A DNA stretch of 19,360 bases. Origin: Clostridia bacterium. Lineage in GTDB: Bacteria; Bacillota_A; Clostridia; Oscillospirales; QAKW01. The position numbers and the translations under genes are program-made. Under the pieces are notes generated by a model that did not search any database, was not told the DNA's origin, and saw only the letters and a list, made by a program, of their open reading frames with translations. The stretch lies in assembly GCA_017396865.1 (NCBI GenBank), contig JAFQKO010000067.1, positions 1-19,360 on the forward strand, written 5' to 3'. Positions 14,381-19,360 of this stretch are shown here, piece by piece; within the stretch, counting starts at the first letter, position 1, and every line of letters begins with the position of its first letter.

Positions 14381-14409
14381 TTCTCAATAAAAATATTGTA
14401 GCATAAAAT
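14381..14409 (+). promoter_or_regulatory. Promoter for the small-protein cluster
   Basis: TTCTCA (14381-14386), 17-base spacer, TAAAAT (14404-14409). It overlaps the divergent -10 (TACAAT, minus strand 14395-14400) of the phosphoesterase operon, so the two transcription units probably compete for polymerase. Confidence 0.55.
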
Positions 14410-14433
14410 AGACTAAAAAGAAAGGAGTATTTT

Positions 14434-14703
14434 ATGAGTAACGATATTTTCAGCGAGATCAAAAGCATGGACAAAAAAGAACGGCGTGCGTTGCTGGAAA
14501 AGCTCTCGGCGGCGCTGACGCCCGAGCAGCAAAAGCAGGTACGTTCCATCGTGCAGGATAAAAAGCAAATGGAGAAGGTGCAAAACAACCTTCGGGCGGA
14601 GGATATCTCCAATCTGATCGACGGATTGAAGGGCGAAGAGGATCCGCGGGATTTTCTGAACAGCCCGCAGATCCAAGCCCGCCTGCGGGAGATTCTGGGC
14701 TAA
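14434..14703 (+). CDS. Small helical protein, function unknown
   Basis: 89 residues, highly charged and predicted helical throughout. SEIKSMDKKERRALLEKLSAALTPEQQKQVRSIVQDKKQMEKVQ (7-50) looks like two amphipathic helices with a coiled-coil tendency. A second part, ISNLIDGLKGEEDPRDFLNSPQIQARLREIL (about 58-88), follows. There is no signal peptide and no Cys. The ATG has AAAGGAG 7-10 bases upstream. I do not recognise the family. Short Lys/Glu-rich proteins of this kind are often partner or regulatory proteins, but there is no direct evidence here. The next frame begins within 15 bases of its stop, so the two are co-transcribed. Confidence 0.75.
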   Translation: MSNDIFSEIKSMDKKERRALLEKLSAALTPEQQKQVRSIVQDKKQMEKVQNNLRAEDISNLIDGLKGEEDPRDFLNSPQIQARLREILG

Positions 14704-14717
14704 ATCTGAGCGGACTT

Positions 14718-14969
14718 TTGGAGGGGCTGACCCAAAAGGGAGAAAATCCCTTGGGCAGCCTTCTCCCCGCCCTCGGCAAGGATGGGCTCGACCCCGCCCT
14801 GCTGATGAAGCTTTCCAAAGCAATGGCGGGGCTGCGCAGCAAGCCCGACGACCGCTGTGCCCTGCTGACCGCCCTCAAGCCCTACCTGCGGGAGGGGCGG
14901 CGGGAGCGGGTGGACGAAGCGATTCGCCTGCTGCAGCTTTGGCGCCTTGCCGAGCTTTTTCGGGAATGA
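14718..14969 (+). CDS. Small protein, function unknown, start uncertain
   Basis: 83 residues counted from a TTG at 14718; an in-frame CTG at 14706 or a TTG at 14751 (after AGGGAG) are alternatives, as no ATG or GTG is available near the start. The frame extends open into the preceding gene, so the beginning cannot be fixed from sequence. The C-terminal part DDRCALLTALKPYLREGRRERVDEAIRLLQLWRLAELF (about 44-82) is a clear pair of amphipathic helices with many Arg. The N-terminal part has LPALGKDGLDPALLMKLSKAMAGL. Codon use is like that of neighbouring genes, and the frame abuts the next gene by 6 bases, which supports it being real. Function unknown. Confidence 0.6.
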   Translation: MEGLTQKGENPLGSLLPALGKDGLDPALLMKLSKAMAGLRSKPDDRCALLTALKPYLREGRRERVDEAIRLLQLWRLAELFRE

Positions 14970-14975
14970 GGAACG

Positions 14976-15251
14976 ATGATGGATATTTTACTACAATCGG
15001 ACGGTCAACTGCATCCGCAGCGCCGCTCCGCACCCAAGCCACCGCCGAAGAAGGAGCCCGCCAAGGAGCTTTGCCCGCCTCCGGCACCCTGCGCACCTGC
15101 GGAGAAGCGGCCGCTGCCGTTGGAGGAGCTTTTACTGATCGGGGTGGCGGTTCTGCTGCTGCGCAGCAGTGAACAGCCGGATCTGCCGCTGCTGCTGGCG
15201 CTGGCCTATATACTTTTGGATCGGGATTTTTCGCTTAAGGGCTTGCTTTAA
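14976..15251 (+). CDS. Small proline-rich protein with hydrophobic C-terminus, function unknown
   Basis: 91 residues. Residues 16-49 are a Pro/Lys/Ala-rich, probably extended stretch (KPPPKKEPAK, CPPPAPCAPAEK) with two cysteines. Residues about 50-80 (LLLIGVAVLLL and LPLLLALAYILLD) are two short hydrophobic segments separated by RSSEQPD, forming a likely membrane hairpin. This is the reverse of a usual signal peptide layout, so the N-terminus is probably cytoplasmic. GAGGA lies just before the ATG. It is last of the three small genes. walJ starts 51 bases later with its own promoter. The family is not recognised; it resembles tail-anchored accessory proteins of sporulating Clostridia only in general layout. 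Confidence 0.65.
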   Translation: MMDILLQSDGQLHPQRRSAPKPPPKKEPAKELCPPPAPCAPAEKRPLPLEELLLIGVAVLLLRSSEQPDLPLLLALAYILLDRDFSLKGLL

Positions 15252-15272
15252 AGGTGGTTGATATGCTAAAAT
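15243..15272 (+). promoter_or_regulatory. Possible walJ promoter
   Basis: TTGCTT (15243-15248), 18-base spacer, TAAAAT (15267-15272) with a TGC extension. ATGCTA and TAGCAT form a 6-bp dyad over the -10 region (15263-15280), a possible operator. The -35 overlaps the end of the preceding gene. Confidence 0.5.
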
Positions 15273-15302
15273 AATAGCATCACTTTATTAAAAGGAGCCA
15301 CC

Positions 15303-16055
15303 ATGGCAAAGATCTATCCCTTTTGCTCCTCCAGCAAGGGCAACTGCACCATTCTTACCGCCAACGGGCGGGCGATCCTGATCGATTGCGGCGTATCCTG
15401 CGCGCAGATCAAGCGAGCCCTCGGTGAGCTGGAGCTGACCCTGAACGAGCTGGACGGCGTTTTACTGACCCACGAACACAGCGATCATATCAAGGCGATC
15501 CCCCAGCTTGAAAAGCAATGCCACCCCACCTTCTATGCGGGCTGCGGCACGTTGCAGGCGCTGGCGCTGGAGGGGATCGACCACCGCTTCGAGCCCTTCG
15601 AGCTTGGCGCATTCCACATCATCCCCATCGAAACCAGCCACGATGCATCCGCACCCTGCGGCTATCGCATCGAAGCGGAAGGAGCGGCGCTGGCCGTTGT
15701 GACCGATACGGGGCGGATTACCCCCGCCATGCAGCAGCAGCTTTCCGGCTGCTCGGTGGTGATGCTGGAAAGCAACTACGACCCCGAAATGCTGGCGCTG
15801 GGCCCCTATCCCACCACCTTGAAAAAGCGCATCTCCTCGGCCGACGGGCATCTTTCCAATCAGGATTGTGCCTCGCTGCTGGCTCTGCTGGCGCTGGAGG
15901 GTGGGCTGAAAACGGTGGTTTTGGCGCACCTCAGCGACAACAACAACACCCCGCTGACCGCCAAAGCGGCCACCCTTTCCGCCTTTGCGCAATACGGCAT
16001 CGAGGGGGTTCAAGTCGAGGTGGGCGGCCCCTTCTGCCCGATTTTGGAGGTATAA
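15303..16055 (+). CDS. walJ: Metallo-beta-lactamase-fold exonuclease-like protein WalJ/YycJ
   Basis: 250 residues, typical for YycJ/WalJ. The N-terminus FCSSSKGNCTIL (7-18) matches the SSGSSGNC-type YycJ start. The metal motif THEHSDH is at 56-62 and further ligands lie in SHDASAPCGY near 115 and TDTG near 135. The HLSDNNNTP motif near 212-220 closes the site. In B. subtilis the gene lies in the walRKHIJ cell-wall regulon with htrA and rlmH following; its product has been linked to coordinating cell division with replication. Here walRK are absent and rlmH follows directly, so only the 3' end of that arrangement is kept. AAGGAG lies 6 bases before the ATG. Nuclease activity is inferred from the fold and related proteins. 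Confidence 0.9.
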   Translation: MAKIYPFCSSSKGNCTILTANGRAILIDCGVSCAQIKRALGELELTLNELDGVLLTHEHSDHIKAIPQLEKQCHPTFYAGCGTLQALALEGIDHRFEPFELGAFHIIPIETSHDASAPCGYRIEAEGAALAVVTDTGRITPAMQQQLSGCSVVMLESNYDPEMLALGPYPTTLKKRISSADGHLSNQDCASLLALLALEGGLKTVVLAHLSDNNNTPLTAKAATLSAFAQYGIEGVQVEVGGPFCPILEV

Positions 16056-16080
16056 AGCTTGAAAATAAGTTTCAAGCTTT
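16054..16080 (+). terminator. walJ terminator-like hairpin
   Basis: Perfect 11-bp stem AAAGCTTGAAA / TTTCAAGCTTT with a 5-base loop, beginning within the walJ stop codon. It is followed by an A-rich tract rather than a clean T run, so termination may be partial and allow read-through to rlmH. Confidence 0.6.
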
Positions 16081-16093
16081 AAAATTTAACGCC

Positions 16094-16127
16094 GATTTTC
16101 TCGCCGCTTTCACGGCAACCGAAAATC
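16094..16127 (+). other. Hairpin in the rlmH leader
   Basis: GATTTTC (16094-16100) / GAAAATC (16121-16127), with a CCG/CGG pair inside. It lies just before the larger hairpin at 16135-16194, so the 140-base walJ-rlmH spacer is mostly foldable RNA. Confidence 0.45.
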
Positions 16128-16134
16128 ATGGCAC

Positions 16135-16194
16135 TTATGACCATTCTTTCCTGCGTCATTTGCGCCTGTGGCACAATGAAAGGAATGGTCATAA
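16135..16194 (+). promoter_or_regulatory. Long hairpin covering the rlmH ribosome binding site
   Basis: 16135-16150 (TTATGACCATTCTTTC) pairs with 16178-16194 except for one bulged G. The downstream arm contains AAAGGA, the only Shine-Dalgarno candidate for rlmH. The 27-base loop holds a further near-pairing, TTGCGCC / GGCACAA. The fold would close the ribosome binding site. Confidence 0.6.
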
Positions 16195-16197
16195 CCA

Positions 16198-16677
16198 ATG
16201 AAATGTACCGTCTATTGCACCGGCTCTCTCAAGGAAAAATACTGGCGGGAGGCGGAAAATGAATATGCCAAGCGGATGAAGCGGTTTGGCGGCTGGAGCG
16301 TGGTGGAGCAGGCGGAGGTCTCCCTCCCCGACCGTCCCTCCCAAAAGGAGATCGACCGTGCCCTGCAAAAGGAGGGCGAAGCGATCTTGAAAAAGCTGCC
16401 CGCCCAGGCCTATACCATCGCCCTTTGCGTAGAGGGCAAGCCCCGCTCCAGCGAGGCGCTGGCGGCACTTTTGGCCGAAATTCCGCAAGCGGGCAAGAGC
16501 GAGATCGCCCTGATCATCGGCTCCTCCCACGGCCTTGCGCCGGCGGTGAAGCAGGCCTGCGATCTGCGGCTCTCCATCTCGCCGATGACCTTCCCCCATC
16601 AGATGATGCGGGTGATTTTGGCGGAGCAATTCTACCGCGCCCACAAGATCAATGCCAACGAATCTTATCATAAATAA
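16198..16677 (+). CDS. rlmH: 23S rRNA (pseudouridine1915-N3)-methyltransferase
   Basis: 159 residues, the family's usual size. RlmH is a SPOUT methyltransferase that methylates pseudouridine 1915 in helix 69 of 23S rRNA on assembled 70S ribosomes. Features: the opening VYCTGSLKEKYWREAENEYAKRM (5-27, family GKLKEKYW...EY.KR), IALCVEGKPRSSEALA near 74, IALIIGSSHGLAP (about 101-113, the SAM knot), and the C-terminal MTFPHQMMRVILAEQFYRAHKINANESYHK. The ATG at 16198 has its only plausible ribosome binding site (AAAGGA) 13 bases upstream, inside a hairpin, so translation initiation may be controlled. It follows walJ as in Bacillus. The 3' end resembles the SCC attachment site because of protein conservation, with no sign of insertion. 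Confidence 0.95.
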   Translation: MKCTVYCTGSLKEKYWREAENEYAKRMKRFGGWSVVEQAEVSLPDRPSQKEIDRALQKEGEAILKKLPAQAYTIALCVEGKPRSSEALAALLAEIPQAGKSEIALIIGSSHGLAPAVKQACDLRLSISPMTFPHQMMRVILAEQFYRAHKINANESYHK

Positions 16678-16679
16678 AA

Positions 16680-16704
16680 CGGATGTCGCAAAGACATCCG
16701 GTTT
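16680..16704. terminator. Terminator between rlmH and the symporter gene
   Basis: 8-bp stem CGGATGTC / GACATCCG with a 5-base GCAAA loop. It is followed by a T-rich tract on the plus strand (TTTATTATTTTTT) and a TTTTATTT on the minus strand, so it serves both convergent genes. Confidence 0.85.
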
Positions 16705-16712
16705 ATTATTTT

Positions 16713-18305
16713 TTATGCTTTTTTCTTGGCTGCAACCTCATCGAAGGTTTCCAGAATCTTGCGATTTTTCTGCCCGCCGGTGGCGAGAGAAACAACGACG
16801 TTGACCAGCAATGCCAGCAGGAAGGCGGGCAGCAGCTCATAGATCGCCCATACACCGCCCAGGGGAGCCAGCAGAAACTTCCAGATAAAGACCATCGATC
16901 CGCCGACGATCATACCGCTGAGCGCGCCCCACATATTGGAATTCTTCCAGAAAAGCGCCATCAGCACCAAGGGGCCGAAGGCCGCACCAAAGCCTGCCCA
17001 CGCAAAGGAAACGATCTCGAAAACAGAGCTTTCCTGATCCAAAGCAAGCAGAACACCCAGCGCCGCGATCACCAGCACGGTACCGCGAGCAACCAGCATC
17101 GATTTCTTTTGGCTGAGCTTCACCCCAAAGAATTCGGTAACGATATTCTGAGAGGCGCTGCTGGAGGCGGCCAAGAGCTGGCTATCGGCGGTCGACATGG
17201 TGGCCGCAAGAATACCCGCAAGAACAAGGCCTGCAAAGATCGCAGCCATCCAGCCGTTTTCGCTGATCATTTTTGCAAATTCAATAATGATGTTTTCGGC
17301 CTTGAATGCATCTCCTGCAGCCAGGCTGAGATTGCCCACCTTATTAACACCCTCATAGGAGGCCAGCGCACCGAAGACACCGATCAGAATGGTGACCGCC
17401 ATGGAGATCACCACCCAAACAGAAGCCACACGGCGGGAGGTTTTCAGCTTATTCTCATCCTCAATGGCCATAAAACGAAGGAGGATATGGGGCATACCGA
17501 AATAGCCCAAGCCCCAGGCAAGGGTGGAGATGATGGTAAGCGGGCCGTACTCGCCCACGGCAACTGCGCCGTCCTGCACCACCATATTGGATGTCAGGCT
17601 CAACCGACCGGCATGATCCTGACCCATATTCAACAAAGAGTCCTTCAGCTCGCCGAACATATCGGCCGCACCGACGTCGGACGCATTGAAGATTGCAAAT
17701 CCCAGCACGCCGAACAGCGCCACCGTCATGATGATGCTCTGCATAAAGTCGGTGGTAGAGGCAGCAAGGAAGCCGCCCAACACGGTGTAGGCCACGATAA
17801 CAACGGCGGAAAGAATCATCGCCACGGTGTAGTCGAGATCAAAGAAGCCTGCAAAAAGCTTGCCGCAGGCAACGAAGCCGGAGGCGGTATAGGGAACGAA
17901 GAAAACGAGGATAAAGAGCGCGGCAATCAAATTGAGAACATTGCGCTTATCGCCATAGCGCTTGGAGAAGAACTCCGGCAGGGTAACCGAATCGATCCGC
18001 TGGGTATAGCGACGGATGCGCTTGGAAACGATCAGCCAGTTCAAATAAGTACCGACCGCCAGACCGATCGCAGTCCAGATCGGCTCGGCAATCCCCGAAA
18101 AATAAGCCAAGCCGGGCAAGCCCATCAGCAGCCAGCCGCTCATATCGGAGGCCTCTGCGCTCATCGCCGTTACAAAGGGGCCGAGCTTTCTGCCACCGAG
18201 ATAAAAATCATCGGTACTTCTGTTTTTTCGGGAATAATAAACCCCGATCAGCACCATGAACACCAAATAGGCGCCAATGGTGATACTAACAACCAAGTTT
18301 GTCAT
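16713..18305 (-). CDS. putP: Sodium:proline symporter, SSS family
   Basis: 530 residues with about 13 hydrophobic helices. It takes up proline (or a related solute) with sodium, for nutrition or osmotic adaptation. PutP-type signatures: DDFYLGGRKLGPFVTAMSAEASDMSGWLLMGLPGLAY (about 32-68), holding sodium and substrate site residues in helix 2; the GLAVGTYLNWLIVSKRIRRYT stretch near 83-103; TLPEFFSKRYGDK near 108; and PYTASGFVACGKLF near 135. I chose the ATG at 18305 with AAGGAGA 8 bases upstream; the open frame extends 25 codons further but that part overlaps the promoter. No proline catabolic genes are adjacent. Its substrate within the SSS family is inferred from the similarity of helix 2. 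Confidence 0.92.
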   Translation of the reverse strand: MTNLVVSITIGAYLVFMVLIGVYYSRKNRSTDDFYLGGRKLGPFVTAMSAEASDMSGWLLMGLPGLAYFSGIAEPIWTAIGLAVGTYLNWLIVSKRIRRYTQRIDSVTLPEFFSKRYGDKRNVLNLIAALFILVFFVPYTASGFVACGKLFAGFFDLDYTVAMILSAVVIVAYTVLGGFLAASTTDFMQSIIMTVALFGVLGFAIFNASDVGAADMFGELKDSLLNMGQDHAGRLSLTSNMVVQDGAVAVGEYGPLTIISTLAWGLGYFGMPHILLRFMAIEDENKLKTSRRVASVWVVISMAVTILIGVFGALASYEGVNKVGNLSLAAGDAFKAENIIIEFAKMISENGWMAAIFAGLVLAGILAATMSTADSQLLAASSSASQNIVTEFFGVKLSQKKSMLVARGTVLVIAALGVLLALDQESSVFEIVSFAWAGFGAAFGPLVLMALFWKNSNMWGALSGMIVGGSMVFIWKFLLAPLGGVWAIYELLPAFLLALLVNVVVSLATGGQKNRKILETFDEVAAKKKA

Positions 18306-18351
18306 ATACTTTTTCTCCTTATGGATGGTTTTAAAACGATATTTATAGTTT

Positions 18352-18380
18352 ATTTTAACAGAAATCACGACAGAATGCAA
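18352..18380 (-). promoter_or_regulatory. putP promoter
   Basis: On the minus strand TTGCAT (18375-18380), 17-base spacer, TAAAAT (18352-18357), with a TGT extended -10. It begins 10 bases past the stop codon of the 18390-18575 remnant. Leader about 40 bases. Confidence 0.75.
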
Positions 18381-18389
18381 GATATTTTT

Positions 18390-18575
18390 TTATACGGGCG
18401 AAGATTCAGACCGTTGAAGGAAGCGGCCGGATTGGCAAGCGTTCTGTTTTCGGAAGCAGCGGTCATCGTCAAAATAGGTTGCCGCACTTGCGGGCAACAC
18501 GATCATCGCAAGCATCGATACGAGCATCAGCAGCGCTGCGAAGGCAGACATCAGCCGTGTCTTTTTCGTGATCAT
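18390..18575 (-). pseudogene. Truncated paralogue of the secreted GLUG protein (signal peptide plus short tail)
   Basis: 61 codons from an ATG with AAAGGAGG about 11 bases upstream. The protein starts MITKKTRLMSAFAALLMLVSM and has a typical signal peptide ending near PASAATYFD. The first 36 residues align with the start of the protein encoded at 18899. Shared exact DNA includes the first 18 bases and a 17-base run at 18513-18529. After TYFDDDR the sequence diverges and stops 26 residues later. In the +1 frame the tail reads on plausibly (TAASENRTLANPAASFNGLNL) past position 18390, so a frameshift followed by loss of the body is likely. It could instead be a small secreted peptide. The leader RNA hairpin is also shared. 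I favour a remnant of a duplicated surface-protein gene. Confidence 0.6.
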
Positions 18576-18599
18576 AGTCTTGCTTCCTCCTTTAAAATT

Positions 18600-18622
18600 T
18601 GCCCTCCGAGGACATGAGGGCA
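18600..18622 (-). promoter_or_regulatory. Leader hairpin of the truncated paralogue
   Basis: On the minus strand TGCCCTC (18616-18622) pairs with GAGGGCA (18600-18606) around a 9-base loop, about 6 bases before AAAGGAGG. It corresponds in place and size to the hairpin at 18851-18869 of the intact gene. Confidence 0.55.
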
Positions 18623-18850
18623 TTTTTATATTTATCCCATCAAAACATCAAACAACCTCATGTTGTTTTTTTCACACATTTTGCGAAATCTTCCGCCAAT
18701 GAAAGTGTTTTTTGATTAAAATGCACAAATCTATCCTTGCACATACAAATAATTATATAAGGTAGTAAACTGTTCACCTTGTGTCGCAAAAAAGCAACAT
18801 AAGGTCATACTAAAAATTATATATATATGATAATATAATTATTATCCATA

Positions 18851-18869
18851 CCCCTATTGTCTTGAGGGG
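18851..18869 (+). promoter_or_regulatory. Leader hairpin of the GLUG-repeat protein gene
   Basis: CCCCT (18851-18855) / AGGGG (18865-18869) around a 9-base loop, 13 bases before AGGAGG. In the loop-anchored alignment with the 18600-18622 hairpin two of the five pairs differ by compensating changes. Confidence 0.55.
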
Positions 18870-18898
18870 GGCAAAATCAAAAAGGAGGAAATGTGACT

Positions 18899-19360
18899 AT
18901 GATCACGAAAAAGACAAGAGCGATATCCATTATCGCAGCGGTCTTGATGCTCGTATCGATGTTCACGACGTTCGTGCTGCCCATCAGTGCAGACACGTAC
19001 TTCGATGAAATCGTTAGCCCTACGGGTCTTCAGGATGCAACTGCGTATCCCGATATCGCAACGGCTGCTTCTCCGGCCGCGGGTACCTATAAGGTAACCA
19101 ACCGCGCAGGCCTTGAGAAGATGGCCCAATTGGTCTACGGAGGCAATAACCTTTCCGGTTATACCTTCATTCAGACCGCTGATATCGACATGGGCTGGGA
19201 TCCCTTCGTTGGTATCGGCGATAAGCTCGCAGATACCGTTCGTTTCGGCGGTACCTACGACGGTAACGGCTTCGTTATCGAAAACCTGTTCATGACCAAG
19301 CTTACTGCCAAAACCGGCGGTCTTTTCGGCGCTCCCAAGAACGCCACCATTAAGAACGTC
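18899..19360 (+). CDS. Large secreted/surface protein with GLUG-type repeats (N-terminal part, partial)
   Basis: 154 residues visible, running off the window. An AGGAGG ribosome binding site lies 10 bases before the ATG. The signal peptide spans about 1-31 (MITKKTRAISIIAAVLMLVSM, hydrophobic core, cleavage after PISA). After a linker the segment YKVTNRAGLEKMAQLVYGGNNLSGYTFIQTADIDMGWDPFVGIG (about 64-107) precedes FGGTYDGNGFVIENLFM and GLFGAPKNATIKNV. This is the GLUG layout (F.G.YDGNG..I.NL ... GLFG ... I.NV), seen in IgA-protease-like and adhesin-like surface proteins with many tandem beta repeats. The product is probably long and exported to the cell surface. Strong use of codons such as GGT, ACC, AAC and TTC hints at high expression. 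The paralogue remnant lies divergently upstream. Anchoring domain and ligand lie beyond the window. Confidence 0.85.
   Translation, partial: MITKKTRAISIIAAVLMLVSMFTTFVLPISADTYFDEIVSPTGLQDATAYPDIATAASPAAGTYKVTNRAGLEKMAQLVYGGNNLSGYTFIQTADIDMGWDPFVGIGDKLADTVRFGGTYDGNGFVIENLFMTKLTAKTGGLFGAPKNATIKNV

Larger units (their letters stand above)
18576..18898. other. Divergent leader region between two related secreted-protein genes
   Basis: No gene is found in these 323 bases. They hold, in mirror orientation, two copies of a similar layout: TCGCAAAA (minus 18679-18686; plus 18784-18791), CAACATRAGGT (minus 18655-18665; plus 18795-18805), a hairpin, then the ribosome binding site. AT-rich dyads occupy 18815-18840. 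Clear -35/-10 pairs could not be assigned to either direction. Confidence 0.6.

Noticed and set aside
16640..16680. Sequence like the SCC attachment site at the 3' end of rlmH
   Set aside because: The likeness follows from the conserved RlmH C-terminus (ESYHK); the gene is complete, a terminator follows directly and no recombinase is present.
16683..18617. A 644-codon plus-strand open frame opposite putP
   Set aside because: It is the antisense of a clear SSS symporter, has a His/Gln-rich low-complexity translation and no ribosome binding site.

Overview
The window reads as chromosome of a spore-forming member of the Clostridia, probably an Oscillospirales/Ruminococcaceae-type gut Firmicute. 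The grounds are a cotJ spore-coat operon, spoIIR, the pyrR/upp/uracil-permease set, walJ-rlmH, mini-RNase III, strong AGGAGG ribosome binding sites, TTGACA/TATAAT promoters with 17-base spacers, and a fairly high-GC core (by eye). The assignment is an inference; there is no rRNA gene to confirm it.

Left edge (1-2.0 kb): the AT-richer 3' part of a type I restriction gene (hsdR) runs in from outside the window. About 200 bases of non-coding DNA follow, including a Shine-Dalgarno with only a 10-codon ORF and an imperfect inverted repeat. This meets the 3' end of a cotJC gene that loses its family homology near position 1620-1640. The simplest reading is that the left edge is the end of a horizontally acquired island that cut into cotJC. 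cotJB and cotJA are intact behind it.

2.6-4.8 kb: a two-gene unit (a small soluble protein and a small membrane protein of unknown function), then a DegV-family lipid-binding protein with its own strong promoter. A gene-free stretch rich in hairpins follows. 4.8-6.7 kb (minus strand): an orphan sugar-type solute-binding lipoprotein, followed at 5 bases by a small membrane-anchored protein.

6.7-10.3 kb: uracil salvage around a divergent promoter pair. upp lies on the minus strand, and pyrR plus a uracil permease lie on the plus strand. spoIIR sits directly behind upp, and its ribosome binding site lies inside the upp terminator hairpin. 10.3-12.2 kb: a type II pantothenate kinase gene and a PHP-domain phosphoesterase gene. 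12.2-14.4 kb (minus strand): an overlapping operon of a YfcE-type phosphoesterase, mini-RNase III (mrnC) and a NOL1/NOP2/Sun-type rRNA m5C methyltransferase, i.e. RNA-processing functions.

14.4-16.7 kb: three small proteins of unknown function, then walJ (YycJ) and rlmH, whose leader forms a long hairpin over the ribosome binding site. 16.7-18.3 kb (minus strand): a PutP-type sodium:proline symporter. Right edge: two divergent reading frames with the same signal peptide and the same kind of hairpin leader. One (minus strand) is a 61-codon remnant. The other (plus strand) is the start of a large secreted protein with GLUG-type repeats that continues beyond the window.

There are no tRNA, rRNA, CRISPR, transposase or integrase genes in the window.
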